From contig JAFUCM010000017.1 in NCBI GenBank assembly GCA_017459675.1, forward strand, positions 1 to 50,528: DNA of 50,528 bases, written 5' to 3'. A model generated the notes under the pieces. That model had not been told where the DNA came from, searched no databases, and saw only the letters and a program-made list of their open reading frames with translations. Origin of the DNA: Eubacterium sp. (GTDB lineage Bacteria; Bacillota; Clostridia; Lachnospirales; Lachnospiraceae). Both the position numbers and the translations under genes were made by a program. Of the stretch, positions 14,725 through 23,592 are shown one piece after another; positions within the stretch are counted from its first letter, which is position 1; the number at the start of each line of letters is the position of its first letter.

Positions 14725-15534
14725 ATGAGAAAACAGAAAAAAATATCTGCCTTCGGGCATGTGCAGATCGCGCGGGACCGGAACCGCCCCAAAGTGACGG
14801 ATCTGATCGGCGGCCTGTTTGATGATTTTCTGGAATTATCCGGCGACAGAACCGGCCGGGAGGACCGTTCTGTGATCGGCGGCATCGGACTTCTTGACGG
14901 GATCCCTGTCACGGTTGTCGGTCACCGGAAGGGCAGAACCCTGGAGGAAAATGTTGCCTGTAATTTTGGCATGCCGGGTCCGGAAGGCTTCCGGAAATCG
15001 CTCCGCCTGATGAAGCAGGCTGAGAAATTCGGCAGGCCGGTGATTACGCTGATTGACACGCCCGGGGCCTATCCCGGCATGGAGGCGGAGGAGAACGGCA
15101 TCAGCGCGGCGATTGCGGAAAATATGGCACAGATGAGTGATCTGAAGGTGCCGGTGATTGCGCTGATTACCGGGGAAGGAAGCAGCGGCGGCGCGCTGGC
15201 ACTGGGGGTTGCAGACCAGATCTGGATGCTGGAATATGCAGTATTTTCCATTCTCTCGCCGGAGGGATTTGCAAGCATCCTGTGGAAGGATGCGGCCAGA
15301 AGCAGTGAGGCGAGTGAGCTGATGCGCATGACAGCGGCAGATTTATATGAAGACGGTCTGATTGACCGGGTGATTGCCGAGCCGGAAGGCGGCATCCAGA
15401 ATGATTTTGCCGGCGGCTGCGCGGTGCTGAAGAAGGCGCTTGCGAAGACAGTCAGAGAATTGGCGGCAGTTCCGGCGGAACAGCTGCTGGAGGAACGTTA
15501 TCAGAAGTTCCGGAGGATCCGGAGGGAATTGTGA
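14725..15534 (+). CDS. accA: Acetyl-CoA carboxylase carboxyltransferase subunit alpha
   Basis: 269 residues from ATG 14725 (AAGGAAAG upstream); the frame is open from a TTG at 14674, but that lies inside accD and has no site. Core signatures: RPKVTDLIGGLFDDFLELSGDR, VTVVGHRKGRTLEEN, NFGMPGPEGFRKSLRLMK, LIDTPGAYPGMEAEENG, ITGEGSSGGALALGVAD and LSPEGFASILWKD. It transfers the carboxyl group from biotin to acetyl-CoA with AccD. The final TGA overlaps the GTG start of fabH. Confidence 0.95.
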   Translation: MRKQKKISAFGHVQIARDRNRPKVTDLIGGLFDDFLELSGDRTGREDRSVIGGIGLLDGIPVTVVGHRKGRTLEENVACNFGMPGPEGFRKSLRLMKQAEKFGRPVITLIDTPGAYPGMEAEENGISAAIAENMAQMSDLKVPVIALITGEGSSGGALALGVADQIWMLEYAVFSILSPEGFASILWKDAARSSEASELMRMTAADLYEDGLIDRVIAEPEGGIQNDFAGGCAVLKKALAKTVRELAAVPAEQLLEERYQKFRRIRREL

Positions 15535-16481
15535 ATAGAGGAATTGAGATCGTCGGTCTTGGAAAAATGCTGCCTGCTGCCTGTGTGACGAATCAGCAGA
15601 TTGCAGAACAGACCGATACAAGTGATGAATGGATCCGCAGCCGGTCCGGGATCTGTACGCGGTATTTCTGCAAAGAAGGCGAGTCGCAGACAGATCTGGC
15701 AGCCGGTGCGGCTGCAAATGCGCTCGCAGACGCCGGAGTCCGGGCGGAAGAGGTCGGCATGTGCATCGTGGCGACGGCGACCCCGGAATATGTGACGCCG
15801 GCGACGGCTGCAGTTGTGCAGAAGCGTCTCGGCCTGCCGGAGGACATTCCCGCATTTGATCTGAATGCCGCCTGCACCGGGTTTATTTACGGCCTGCAGC
15901 TGGCGGCTGCCATGTTACATGCCGGTACGCTGCAGCATCCTTATGTTCTGCTCATCGGTGCGGAGCGTCTGTCAGGGGTCATTGATCCGGTGGAGCGCAG
16001 CACGTATGTGCTGTTTGGCGACGGGGCGGCAGCGGCAGTGATCCGCGTGTCCGATACCGGGCGGTTTCTCTGCAGACTCGGGGTGCGCGGCGACGCGGAA
16101 GTGCTTTACGGCCCGACGAAGGAAAAGGCGGAGCCGTATCTGCATATGAACGGCCGTGCGGTCTTCCGCTTTGCCACAGAGACGATTCTGTCCGGCATTG
16201 CACTGCTGGAAGCGGAGAGCGGGATAGCGGCCGGAGATGTGGACTACATCGTCTGCCATCAGGCGAATCAGCGGATTATCGAGCATGTACAGAAAAAACT
16301 GAAGCTGCCGCATGAGAAATTTTTCATGAATCTGCAGAAATACGGGAATACGAGTGCCGCGAGTATTCCGCTGGCACTGGCGGATATGAAAGAGGCGGGA
16401 CTGCTGAAGAAAGGTGTGCGCCTGTTCCTGCTCGGATTCGGCGGAGGGCTGACGAAGGGTGCGGCTTATATGGAGTTCTGA
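15531..16481 (+). CDS. fabH: Beta-ketoacyl-ACP synthase III
   Basis: 316 residues. Starts the elongation cycle by condensing an acyl-CoA with malonyl-ACP. The catalytic triad is intact: Cys115 (NAACTGFIYG), His243 (VCHQANQRI) and Asn273 (YGNTSAASIP). The start is GTG 15531, overlapping the accA stop (GTGA), with GGAGGATCCGGAGGGA just upstream; this indicates translational coupling. The C-terminus keeps LLGFGGGLTKGA. Confidence 0.95.
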   Translation: MNRGIEIVGLGKMLPAACVTNQQIAEQTDTSDEWIRSRSGICTRYFCKEGESQTDLAAGAAANALADAGVRAEEVGMCIVATATPEYVTPATAAVVQKRLGLPEDIPAFDLNAACTGFIYGLQLAAAMLHAGTLQHPYVLLIGAERLSGVIDPVERSTYVLFGDGAAAAVIRVSDTGRFLCRLGVRGDAEVLYGPTKEKAEPYLHMNGRAVFRFATETILSGIALLEAESGIAAGDVDYIVCHQANQRIIEHVQKKLKLPHEKFFMNLQKYGNTSAASIPLALADMKEAGLLKKGVRLFLLGFGGGLTKGAAYMEF

Positions 16482-16516
16482 TGGATCGAATGATCCGGTA
16501 TATAAGGAGAATGCAG

Positions 16517-17455
16517 ATGAAACGTTTGAATGAACTGCTGAATATTCGTTACCCCCTGATTCAGGGCGGCATGGCAAACATTGCGACCGGTGCATTTGCA
16601 GCGGCCTGCTCCAATGCGGGCGCGCTTGGCATGATCGCGACCGGCGGGCTGGATGCGGAGAAGCTTGAGGAGCAGATTCACATTGCAAGGTCCCTGACAG
16701 ATAAACCCTTCGGCGTCAATATGATGCTGATGATGCCGGATATCGACGCCATGGCGGAGGTTGCCGCGCGCGAGGGCGTGCAGATTGTGACGACAGGTGC
16801 CGGAAATCCCGGAAAGTATATGGAACTCTGGAAATCGCACGGCATGACGGTAATTCCGGTGTGTGCCAGTGTGCTGCTGGCGCAGCGGATGGTCCGGATT
16901 GGTGCGGACGCCATTATCGCGGAGGGTACCGAAAGCGGCGGCCATGTCGGTGAAATGACAACAATGGCGCTGGTTCCGCAGATGGCAGACAGGGTATCGG
17001 TTCCGGTGATTGCGGCGGGAGGTATTGCGGACGGCCGGCAGCTGGCGGCCGCCTATGCACTTGGGGCCTGCGGTGCGCAGATCGGAACCGTTCTTCTTGC
17101 CAGTGAGGAGTGTCCGATTCATGAGAATTATAAGCAGGCGCTGCTGGAATCGAGTGATAACAGCACGGTCGTAACCGGACGCAGTGTGAATGCGCCGGTG
17201 CGCATTTTGAAAAACAGAATGGCACGCATGTATCTGCGGCGCGAGCGTGCAGGTGCAACACAGGAAGAGCTTGAGCAATATACCCTGGGATCCTTAAGGA
17301 AAGCTGTATTTGACGGCAATACTCAGGAAGGATCTCTGATGGCGGGTCAGGTGTGCGGACAGCTGAAGGAAATACAGCCGCTGGAAACAATCTTTTCACG
17401 CATCACGGCGGAAGCAGATGCGGTTATGGCGGGGATGTGTGCGGCTGCGGTTTGA
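16517..17455 (+). CDS. fabK: Enoyl-ACP reductase II (FMN-dependent)
   Basis: 312 residues, nitronate-monooxygenase/FabK fold TIM barrel: [80 protein letters not shown] and [16 protein letters not shown]. It performs the last reduction of each cycle; no fabI is present, so this is probably the sole enoyl reductase, which predicts intrinsic triclosan tolerance. I chose ATG 16517, eight bases after AAGGAG; the upstream ATG 16481, overlapping the fabH stop, lacks a site. Confidence 0.95.
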   Translation: MKRLNELLNIRYPLIQGGMANIATGAFAAACSNAGALGMIATGGLDAEKLEEQIHIARSLTDKPFGVNMMLMMPDIDAMAEVAAREGVQIVTTGAGNPGKYMELWKSHGMTVIPVCASVLLAQRMVRIGADAIIAEGTESGGHVGEMTTMALVPQMADRVSVPVIAAGGIADGRQLAAAYALGACGAQIGTVLLASEECPIHENYKQALLESSDNSTVVTGRSVNAPVRILKNRMARMYLRRERAGATQEELEQYTLGSLRKAVFDGNTQEGSLMAGQVCGQLKEIQPLETIFSRITAEADAVMAGMCAAAV

Positions 17456-17469
17456 GATGGGAGAGTACG

Positions 17470-18417
17470 ATGAAACGAGCATTTATGTACACAGGCCAGG
17501 GGAGTCAGCGGCCCGGAATGGGACAGGATCTGTATGAGCAGTTTCCGTTATTTGCAGCGGTACTGGACCGGGCAGATCGTGTCAGGCCGGGCCTGAAAGA
17601 AATGATGTTCTGCACGGGAAACGACAGGCAGAATTCCGCGCAGGATCTGTCACAGACACAAAATACACAGCCGGCACTGGCTGCATTTGCGGCGGGCGTG
17701 ACTGCGGTTCTCTATGCGGCCGGGATCCGGCCGGATTATACAGCGGGACTGAGCCTCGGGGAGTACAGCGCGCTGCATGCAGCAGGCGTATTTGATGTAG
17801 ACACCCTGATTGGTCTGACGGCATTTCGGGGGAAGGCAATGCAGGAAGCCGGAGCAGGCAAAGATACCTGTATGAGTGCGGTGCTCGGACTCCCGGCGGA
17901 AGAAGTGCAGCGCATCTGTGAGGCGGCCTCTTCACAGGGCGCCGTTTCGGTCGCAAATTACAATACGCCGGTACAGACGGTGATTGCAGGCTATACCAGT
18001 GCAGTAACAAGAGCGGAAGCGCTGGCAAAAGAGGCCGGGGCCAGACGGTGCATCCGGCTGGACGTCAGCAGCGCATTTCACACAGAACTGATGGATCCTG
18101 CCGCGCAGGCGCTGCATACATATTTTGAAAATATCGCATTCGGCAAGATGCAGATTCCGGTCATTTTCAATACAACTGCCCGGCCGCTTGCACAGACCTC
18201 CGGTGAGACAATTCCGGCACTTCTGGAACGCCAGGTAAAGTCATCGGTTCAGATGGTTGAAACGATCCGGTATCTCGCGGACTGCGGTGTGGAAGAAATC
18301 ATAGAGATTGGCCCCGGATCGGCCATCAGCGGGTTTGTCCGCAAGACAGACAAACGGATCCGGACGGTCAGTATCGATACGGCAGAAGATTTGAAGAAAG
18401 TTCTGGGACAAAGCTGA
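17470..18417 (+). CDS. fabD: Malonyl-CoA:ACP transacylase
   Basis: 315 residues from ATG 17470; the open frame upstream lies in fabK. Catalytic Ser95 in [10 protein letters not shown] and His204 in SAFHTELM; N-terminal [17 protein letters not shown] and [10 protein letters not shown] match the family. It loads malonyl groups onto ACP for FabH and FabF. Confidence 0.95.
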   Translation: MKRAFMYTGQGSQRPGMGQDLYEQFPLFAAVLDRADRVRPGLKEMMFCTGNDRQNSAQDLSQTQNTQPALAAFAAGVTAVLYAAGIRPDYTAGLSLGEYSALHAAGVFDVDTLIGLTAFRGKAMQEAGAGKDTCMSAVLGLPAEEVQRICEAASSQGAVSVANYNTPVQTVIAGYTSAVTRAEALAKEAGARRCIRLDVSSAFHTELMDPAAQALHTYFENIAFGKMQIPVIFNTTARPLAQTSGETIPALLERQVKSSVQMVETIRYLADCGVEEIIEIGPGSAISGFVRKTDKRIRTVSIDTAEDLKKVLGQS

Positions 18418-18436
18418 ACAGAGGGAGGAATTACAG

Positions 18437-19180
18437 ATGTCTCTGCAGGGACAGACAGCACTGGTGACCGGCGGAAGCCGCGGTATCGGACGCGCAATCT
18501 GTATCAGACTCGCACAGGAAGGTGCAGATCTTGTTATTAACTGCGCGGGAAATATTTCCGGCGCGGAAGAAACCGCAAAATTGTGTGAAGCATACGGTGT
18601 CCGCACACTGTGCATTCAGGCGGATATCTCCGACGCTCAGGCATGCGGTGAGATGTTTGCAAAGGCAAAAGAATTCGGCGGAAAAATCGATATTCTTGTC
18701 AATAACGCCGGCATTACAAGGGACCAGCTGCTGCTCCGGATGAAAGAGGAAGATTATCAGCGTGTCATCGATGTCAATCTGACCGGGACCTTTCATTGTA
18801 TGAAAGAGGCATCCCGCATGATGCTGCGGCAGCGGTACGGAAGAATCATCAGTATCAGCAGCGTAGTAGGTGTGCGCGGAAATGCGGGCCAGATCAATTA
18901 TGCGGCGGCAAAGGCCGGCATCATCGGCATGACAAAATCCCTCGCGAAAGAACTGGCGGCAAAGCAGATCACCGTAAATGCTGTTGCGCCCGGCTGGATT
19001 GAGACGGAGATGAGTGAGGCAGTCAGCGATGAGGCAAAAGCCGCATTTCTGGCACAGATTCCCGCCGGCCGCCCCGGAAAGCCGGAAGACATTGCCAATG
19101 CGGTATGCTTCCTGGCGCAGCCGGAGAGTGCATATATAACCGGGCAGGTTCTGTGTGTCGACGGCGGGATGGCGATGTAG
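18437..19180 (+). CDS. fabG: 3-oxoacyl-ACP reductase
   Basis: 247-residue short-chain dehydrogenase. NADPH-binding TGGSRGIGRA, NNAG (89-92), and the catalytic Ser142-Tyr155-Lys159 (SISSVVG...YAAAK). The C-terminus has PGWIETEM and the usual GQVLCVDGGMAM. Start ATG 18437 follows GAGGGAGG. Its TAG stop abuts the hairpin element at 19181, so the 3' end of the gene is the insertion border of that element. Confidence 0.95.
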   Translation: MSLQGQTALVTGGSRGIGRAICIRLAQEGADLVINCAGNISGAEETAKLCEAYGVRTLCIQADISDAQACGEMFAKAKEFGGKIDILVNNAGITRDQLLLRMKEEDYQRVIDVNLTGTFHCMKEASRMMLRQRYGRIISISSVVGVRGNAGQINYAAAKAGIIGMTKSLAKELAAKQITVNAVAPGWIETEMSEAVSDEAKAAFLAQIPAGRPGKPEDIANAVCFLAQPESAYITGQVLCVDGGMAM

Positions 19181-19303
19181 ATCGGGGTTTGTCGCGTTCA
19201 CGCCCGTAGCAGGATGCCATTTTCTACGCGGCTCAGGTAGGATTCGCCGCTTTAGAAAAGGCATCCTGATACAGGCGCGAGTTCTACAAACCCCGATTTG
19301 TAG
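19181..19303. repeat. Large nested hairpin element between fabG and fabF (MITE-like or structured RNA)
   Basis: Outer perfect 12-bp inverted repeat ATCGGGGTTTGT (19181-19192) / ACAAACCCCGAT (19286-19297). Inside it is a ~22-bp near-perfect hairpin (19210-19233 / 19246-19268) whose arms contain CAGGATGCC/GGCATCCTG, TTTTCTA/TAGAAAA and GCGGC/GCCGC. TGTAG occurs immediately left (19176-19180, containing the fabG stop) and again one base after the right arm (19299-19303), resembling a target duplication. No T-run follows, so it is not a simple terminator. Confidence 0.75.
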
Positions 19304-19321
19304 AGAGAAAGGTTGAAATAC

Positions 19322-20596
19322 ATGAGAGAGAAAGAAACTGTCGTGATCACAGGAATGGGAGTGGTCTCACCGATTGGAAATACAGTAGCTGCGCTGTGGG
19401 ATTCTGTCGTGGCGGGGCAGTGTGGTATTGCCCCGATTACGCGTTATGATACCACGGACAGAAAGGTAAAGCTGGCCGGCGAGGTCAGGGATCTTGATCT
19501 GTCTTTGTATCTGGACAATAAGGAAGAACGCAGGATGGACCGCTATTCCAAATATGCGGTCGCGGCGGCTGTGCAGGCGATGCAGGATGCGGGAATTCAG
19601 GAGCCGGAAGCCGGGACGCCTTTTGAAGAACGGATTCGCTGGGGCTGCATGATGGCCAGCGGAATCGGCGGCCTGCGCACGATTGAAGAGGAACAGATGC
19701 GGGGAGTGGAGAAAGGTTTTGACCGCGTGTCTCCCTTCTTTATTCCGAAGACCATTGCAAATATGGGCGCCGCACATGTTGCAATCCGCTACGGACTGCA
19801 TGGGATCTGTACCTGCGCCGTGACGGCGTGTGCAAGTGCAGCCAATGCAATCGGTGATGCGTACCGCATGATTTCAGACGGGTACGCGGATTTGATCCTT
19901 GCAGGCGGTGCGGAATCAGCCCTGACGCCGCTTGGCATGGGTGGATTTACTTCGCTGAAGGCCCTGACGTCAGAGGAGGATCCCGCGCGTGCATCCATTC
20001 CATTTGATCAGGAACGCAGCGGATTTGTCATGGGCGAGGGTGCCGGGGCGCTGGTTCTGGAATCCCTCACGCACGCAAAGCAGCGCGGTGTAAAGATCTA
20101 TGCAGAAGTTGCCGGCTGCGGTATGACCTGTGACGCATACCACATTACGGCACCGATGCCGGAGGGGACCGGCGCGGCAGCCTGCATGCAGATGGCGCTC
20201 GATGACGCCGGAATCACAGATTCTTCAGAGGTCGATTACATCAATGCGCACGGCACATCAACACAGATGAATGACAGCTGCGAATCGGCCGCTGTCCGGA
20301 AGGTCTTCGGCAGTTATGCAGATCCGGAAAGCGCGGGATGCCTGAAAGTCAGCTCTTCCAAATCCATGACAGGACATCTCCTCGGAGCCAGCGCGGCAGT
20401 TGAAGCGATCATAACCGTGAAGGCGCTTCAGGAGCAGTTCCTGCCGCCGACCATCAACTACCGGGTTCCGGATCCTGCATGTAATCTGGATGTCGTGCCG
20501 GGCAAAGGATATGCACATCCGGTTCACACCGCACTTTCGAATTCATTCGGATTTGGCGGACACAACGTGACACTGGTTCTTCGTGAGCGCACCTGA
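19322..20596 (+). CDS. fabF: Beta-ketoacyl-ACP synthase II
   Basis: 424 residues from ATG 19322 (AGAAAGG site; the TTG nine bases earlier is less likely). Active-site triad Cys170 (VTACASAAN), His310 (NAHGTSTQMND) and His352 (MTGHLLGASAAVE); also MGEGAGALVLE and the C-terminal NSFGFGGHNVTLVL. It condenses malonyl-ACP with the growing chain. Its ribosome site lies immediately after the hairpin element, which may influence its translation. Confidence 0.95.
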   Translation: MREKETVVITGMGVVSPIGNTVAALWDSVVAGQCGIAPITRYDTTDRKVKLAGEVRDLDLSLYLDNKEERRMDRYSKYAVAAAVQAMQDAGIQEPEAGTPFEERIRWGCMMASGIGGLRTIEEEQMRGVEKGFDRVSPFFIPKTIANMGAAHVAIRYGLHGICTCAVTACASAANAIGDAYRMISDGYADLILAGGAESALTPLGMGGFTSLKALTSEEDPARASIPFDQERSGFVMGEGAGALVLESLTHAKQRGVKIYAEVAGCGMTCDAYHITAPMPEGTGAAACMQMALDDAGITDSSEVDYINAHGTSTQMNDSCESAAVRKVFGSYADPESAGCLKVSSSKSMTGHLLGASAAVEAIITVKALQEQFLPPTINYRVPDPACNLDVVPGKGYAHPVHTALSNSFGFGGHNVTLVLRERT

Positions 20597-20730
20597 TCTT
20601 CCGGCGGCGCATGACGGCGCAGAGTGTCCGGTGGATTCCCATCTGAGTTGAAGCGGACGATACAGACTGTCCGCTGCCCATTTGCTCGACATCTGACATA
20701 ACGTAAATTATGGAACAGGAGAAAACAAAC

Positions 20731-21156
20731 ATGCAGCTGAATTCCAACGAAATCGAACAGATCCTTCCACACCGTTATCCGTTCCTGCTCGTAGACCGGA
20801 TCACGGCGTGCGAGCCCGGAAAATATGCAGAAGGCCGGAAATGTGTCAGCGCCAATGAAATGCAGTTCTGCGGCCATTTTCCGGGACAGCATATCATGCC
20901 CGGCGTACTGATCATTGAAGCACTTGCCCAGACCGGCGCGGTCGCGATCCTGACCGAAGAAGAAAACAGAGGAAAAACCGCCCTGTTCGGGGGCATCCGC
21001 AATGCACGTTTCCGGCGCCAGGTCGTGCCGGGTGACGTGCTCGAACTCCACTGCGAAATTACCGCCCGCAAGGGCCCGGTCGGCAAAGGAACTGCTGTCG
21101 CGAAAGTAGACGGCGAGACCGCCGTCACAGCAGAGCTGACCTTCGCGATTTCCTGA
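20731..21156 (+). CDS. fabZ: 3-hydroxyacyl-ACP dehydratase
   Basis: 141 residues from ATG 20731, which has CAGGAG nine bases upstream; the ATG at 20710 has no site. Hot-dog fold with [14 protein letters not shown], the active-site helix [20 protein letters not shown] (catalytic His and Glu) and [17 protein letters not shown]. It dehydrates 3-hydroxyacyl-ACP; no fabM or fabA is seen here. Last gene of the operon, followed by a terminator. A 134-base gap from fabF contains only a small AGCGGAC/GTCCGCT hairpin. Confidence 0.95.
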   Translation: MQLNSNEIEQILPHRYPFLLVDRITACEPGKYAEGRKCVSANEMQFCGHFPGQHIMPGVLIIEALAQTGAVAILTEEENRGKTALFGGIRNARFRRQVVPGDVLELHCEITARKGPVGKGTAVAKVDGETAVTAELTFAIS

Positions 21157-21162
21157 CAGCCG

Positions 21163-21189
21163 GGGCTGTTTCACGACAGCCCTTTTTTT
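21163..21189 (+). terminator. Terminator of the fatty-acid operon
   Basis: GGGCTGT (21163-21169) / ACAGCCC (21176-21182), then seven T. Classic intrinsic terminator 7 bases after fabZ. Confidence 0.9.
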
Positions 21190-21212
21190 GTGTATAAAAA
21201 TCTGGAATTGTT

Positions 21213-21241
21213 TTGACAGATCTCATACGATTGCATAGAAT
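21213..21241 (+). promoter_or_regulatory. Sigma-A promoter of the MarR-family gene
   Basis: TTGACA (21213-21218), 17-nt spacer, TAGAAT (21236-21241). The -35 box is also the TTG that a naive ORF call would take as start, so the protein must begin downstream. Confidence 0.8.
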
Positions 21242-21284
21242 TATTATCGGAGCATCATTTCAACAGATAAACGGGGATACGATT

Positions 21285-21758
21285 GTGAATGTAGTTGACG
21301 CTTTTGAAGAGGTATATACGAAATTTAAACTTCATTTTTACAGAGAGGTGTTCGGGCGGTTCAGCAACCGGGAGGCGACTCTGACTACGGTAGAGACTTT
21401 CTGTATGGAAGTCATTCATGCGATGAACATGCCGACGGTGAATGAATTCGCTTCTTTCATTAATATTTCGCCGCCGAACGCGGCCTATAAGGTCAATAAT
21501 CTGGTCAAGAAAGGGTATCTGGAGCGGATTCCCTCGAAGCAGGACAAGCGCGAAGTTTACCTGCGGCCGACAAAGAAATATGAGGATTATTTCAATATCA
21601 GCAGCAAGTATGAGCACGCTGTCTGGGACCGCCTGGAAGAGCGGCTCGCACCGGACGAGCTGGAAGCGCTCCGGCGCGCGCTGGTGATTATGACGACGGA
21701 GCTGATGGATGAGGTTCCCGCCTACAAGAAAGACAGAAATGACGAATCTGTCGAATAA
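21285..21758 (+). CDS. MarR family regulator, probably of fatty-acid synthesis (FabT-like)
   Basis: 157 residues from GTG 21285, chosen because it lies after the promoter and seven bases after GGGGA. A winged helix-turn-helix is visible (TVNEFASFINISPPNAAYKVNNL, VKKGYLERIPSKQDKREVYLRPT), as in MarR dimers. In streptococci and relatives, a MarR protein (FabT) beside or inside the fab cluster represses it when bound to acyl-ACP; this gene directly follows the operon's terminator, so the same role is plausible. The repeat array at 11561-11611 would be the place to test. Its own gene is probably cotranscribed with the phosphatase 43 bases on. Confidence 0.8.
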   Translation: MNVVDAFEEVYTKFKLHFYREVFGRFSNREATLTTVETFCMEVIHAMNMPTVNEFASFINISPPNAAYKVNNLVKKGYLERIPSKQDKREVYLRPTKKYEDYFNISSKYEHAVWDRLEERLAPDELEALRRALVIMTTELMDEVPAYKKDRNDESVE

Positions 21759-21801
21759 GAAGAAGCAGTTCTATTGACGAGGTAATACGGAGGCCGGATG
21801 A

Positions 21802-23523
21802 TTGACCCGGAATGAGAAAACAGTCCAAAAGGGAAAAAAGAATAAATCCATATCCAGTGCGATCCTGTGGATTCTTGCAGCTGCGGTACTGGTAATCCTG
21901 GCGATTTCAACGATGCTGAACTGGGGCTTTATGAAAGTGGGCGTCACGACACTGCTGTCGATGAGCGGTTCCAATGCGGCAGTCGGCCTCAGGCATACGA
22001 TTGAAATGGCTGACGGACTGGAAGAATACGTGAACGGGGTTATAGATACGTATGACAGCATCCCGGATGAAATCCGCAGCCAGCAGGATTCAGACGCATA
22101 CCGCGCTTATTTCGCACCATTTCTGGAAAGTGATTTTTACAAAGAGACAACCGCTGTTCTGGAAAAAGATCAAAGCCGGTACAGTTTTCTGGAGAAGGAT
22201 GTCTATCTGGCCATGTACGACCGGGAGCAGATGACACTGGTCTATTTGCTGGATCCAAAAGAGTCGGATCAGGAGTGGAATGCCAGGGTCGGCGAGTGGG
22301 AACAGGCGGATCAGAAAGAGATCGACGCCTTTTTTTCAACGGAGAAGGATATTCTGGCACACAGGAATCTGTCGCACCGGTATGGAGAACTGATTACCAT
22401 TGCGGATCCGGTTCTGAATCATGACGGGAAAATCATCGCATTTGCGATGTCGGATATTCCGCTTTCCTATGTAAATGCATCTTCTGCGATCTTCACATTT
22501 TTATATTCACTTGTTCTGACAATTGTGCTCGTGATTATTTTCCTGATTATCCGCGCAGTTATGAAGAAACGTCTGGTGAAGCCGATCCGGGAAATCTCAA
22601 AAGCAGCGGAACAGTATGCGATGAGCCGGACCGGTGAACACACTGACAAGAATATCTTTACGCAGCTGAATGTCAATACGGGAGATGAACTGGAAGAACT
22701 GAGCCATGTGATGGCCGGGATGGAGCAGGACATTACAGTATACGAGAATAATCTGATGAAAGCCGCGGCGGAGGAAGAGCGGATCCAGACAGAACTTGGT
22801 CTTGCGGCAAAAATCCAGCTGGGTATGCTGCCGCGTGTCTTTCCTCCATATCCGGAACGGCAGGAATTTGATATCTACGCAATGATGGATCCGGCCAAAG
22901 AGGTGGGCGGCGATTTCTACGACTTCTTCCTGATTGACGAAGATCATCTCGCCCTGGTGATTGCGGATGTATCCGGCAAGGGAATTCCGGCGGCACTTTT
23001 TATGATGTCCGCCATGATTGTTCTGAATAACTTTGCATCTGAAGGATATTCTCCTGCAGAAGTACTGCGCCGGGCGAACGAGAAAATCTGCGGTTCAGCA
23101 AAAGTGGATATGTTTGTGACGGTATGGTTCGGCATTCTGGATCTGAAGACAGGCGTCGTGACGGCTGCAAATGCCGGGCATGAATATCCGGCTGTGCGGC
23201 ATCCGGGCGGTGAATATGAGCTCCTGCACGACAAACACAGCTTTGTCATCGGCGGCATGGCGGGAATGAAATACAAAGAATATACCCTCGCGCTGGAACC
23301 CGGCGCTTCGCTGTTCCTGTATACGGACGGGGTCGCCGAGGCGTCAAACAGTCAGGAGGAATTCTATGGCTGCGAGCGGATGCTAGGCGCACTGAATCAG
23401 ACCGGGGGGATGTCTGCGCAGGAGACGCTGCAGACAGTCCGCAGGGATGTGGACCGGTTCGCAGAAGGCGCCCCGCAGTTTGATGATTTGACGATGCTGT
23501 GCATCACGTATAAAGGATGTTGA
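21802..23523 (+). CDS. Membrane PP2C-type (SpoIIE/RsbU family) serine phosphatase with extracellular sensor and HAMP
   Basis: 573 residues. TM helix ~18-40, extracellular region ~41-230 (sensor-like, contains LYS-type VYLAMYDREQMTLVYLLDPKE strand pattern), TM ~232-255, HAMP (KKRLVKPIREISKAAEQYA, GDELEELSHVMAGM), then the SpoIIE domain from ~330: IQTELGLAAKIQLGMLP, the metal Asp motifs DPAKEVGGDFYDFF and VIADVSGKGIPAALFM, and the last Asp in FDDLTML. Such enzymes dephosphorylate anti-anti-sigma factors of partner-switching systems; no RsbV/RsbW genes are nearby. Start is TTG 21802, eight bases after GGAGG; nearby ATGs are out of frame. Probably in one transcript with the MarR gene. Confidence 0.87.
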   Translation: MTRNEKTVQKGKKNKSISSAILWILAAAVLVILAISTMLNWGFMKVGVTTLLSMSGSNAAVGLRHTIEMADGLEEYVNGVIDTYDSIPDEIRSQQDSDAYRAYFAPFLESDFYKETTAVLEKDQSRYSFLEKDVYLAMYDREQMTLVYLLDPKESDQEWNARVGEWEQADQKEIDAFFSTEKDILAHRNLSHRYGELITIADPVLNHDGKIIAFAMSDIPLSYVNASSAIFTFLYSLVLTIVLVIIFLIIRAVMKKRLVKPIREISKAAEQYAMSRTGEHTDKNIFTQLNVNTGDELEELSHVMAGMEQDITVYENNLMKAAAEEERIQTELGLAAKIQLGMLPRVFPPYPERQEFDIYAMMDPAKEVGGDFYDFFLIDEDHLALVIADVSGKGIPAALFMMSAMIVLNNFASEGYSPAEVLRRANEKICGSAKVDMFVTVWFGILDLKTGVVTAANAGHEYPAVRHPGGEYELLHDKHSFVIGGMAGMKYKEYTLALEPGASLFLYTDGVAEASNSQEEFYGCERMLGALNQTGGMSAQETLQTVRRDVDRFAEGAPQFDDLTMLCITYKGC

Positions 23524-23548
23524 TTTTTTGGGCTGTTTCCTTCATAAT
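23520..23548 (+). promoter_or_regulatory. Probable promoter of the lysyl-tRNA synthetase gene
   Basis: TTGATT (23520-23525), 17-nt spacer, CATAAT (23543-23548), about 45 bases before the ATG. I looked for a T-box leader in this short interval; there is no room for one. Confidence 0.55.
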
Positions 23549-23592
23549 TGGACACGACTCAAAAGCTAAAATAATGAAAGAGGAATATTACT

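Noticed and set aside
19181-19297. Intrinsic terminator dividing the fab operon
   Set aside because: The hairpin is not followed by a T-run, the outer repeat encloses a second stem, and fabF-fabZ show no promoter of their own.
21213-21284. Longest MarR reading frame starting with TTG at 21213
   Set aside because: That TTG is the -35 box of a consensus promoter; a start at 21285 with a ribosome site fits better.
23524-23592. T-box leader for the lysyl-tRNA synthetase gene
   Set aside because: The gap is under 70 bases and has no specifier loop or antiterminator bulge.
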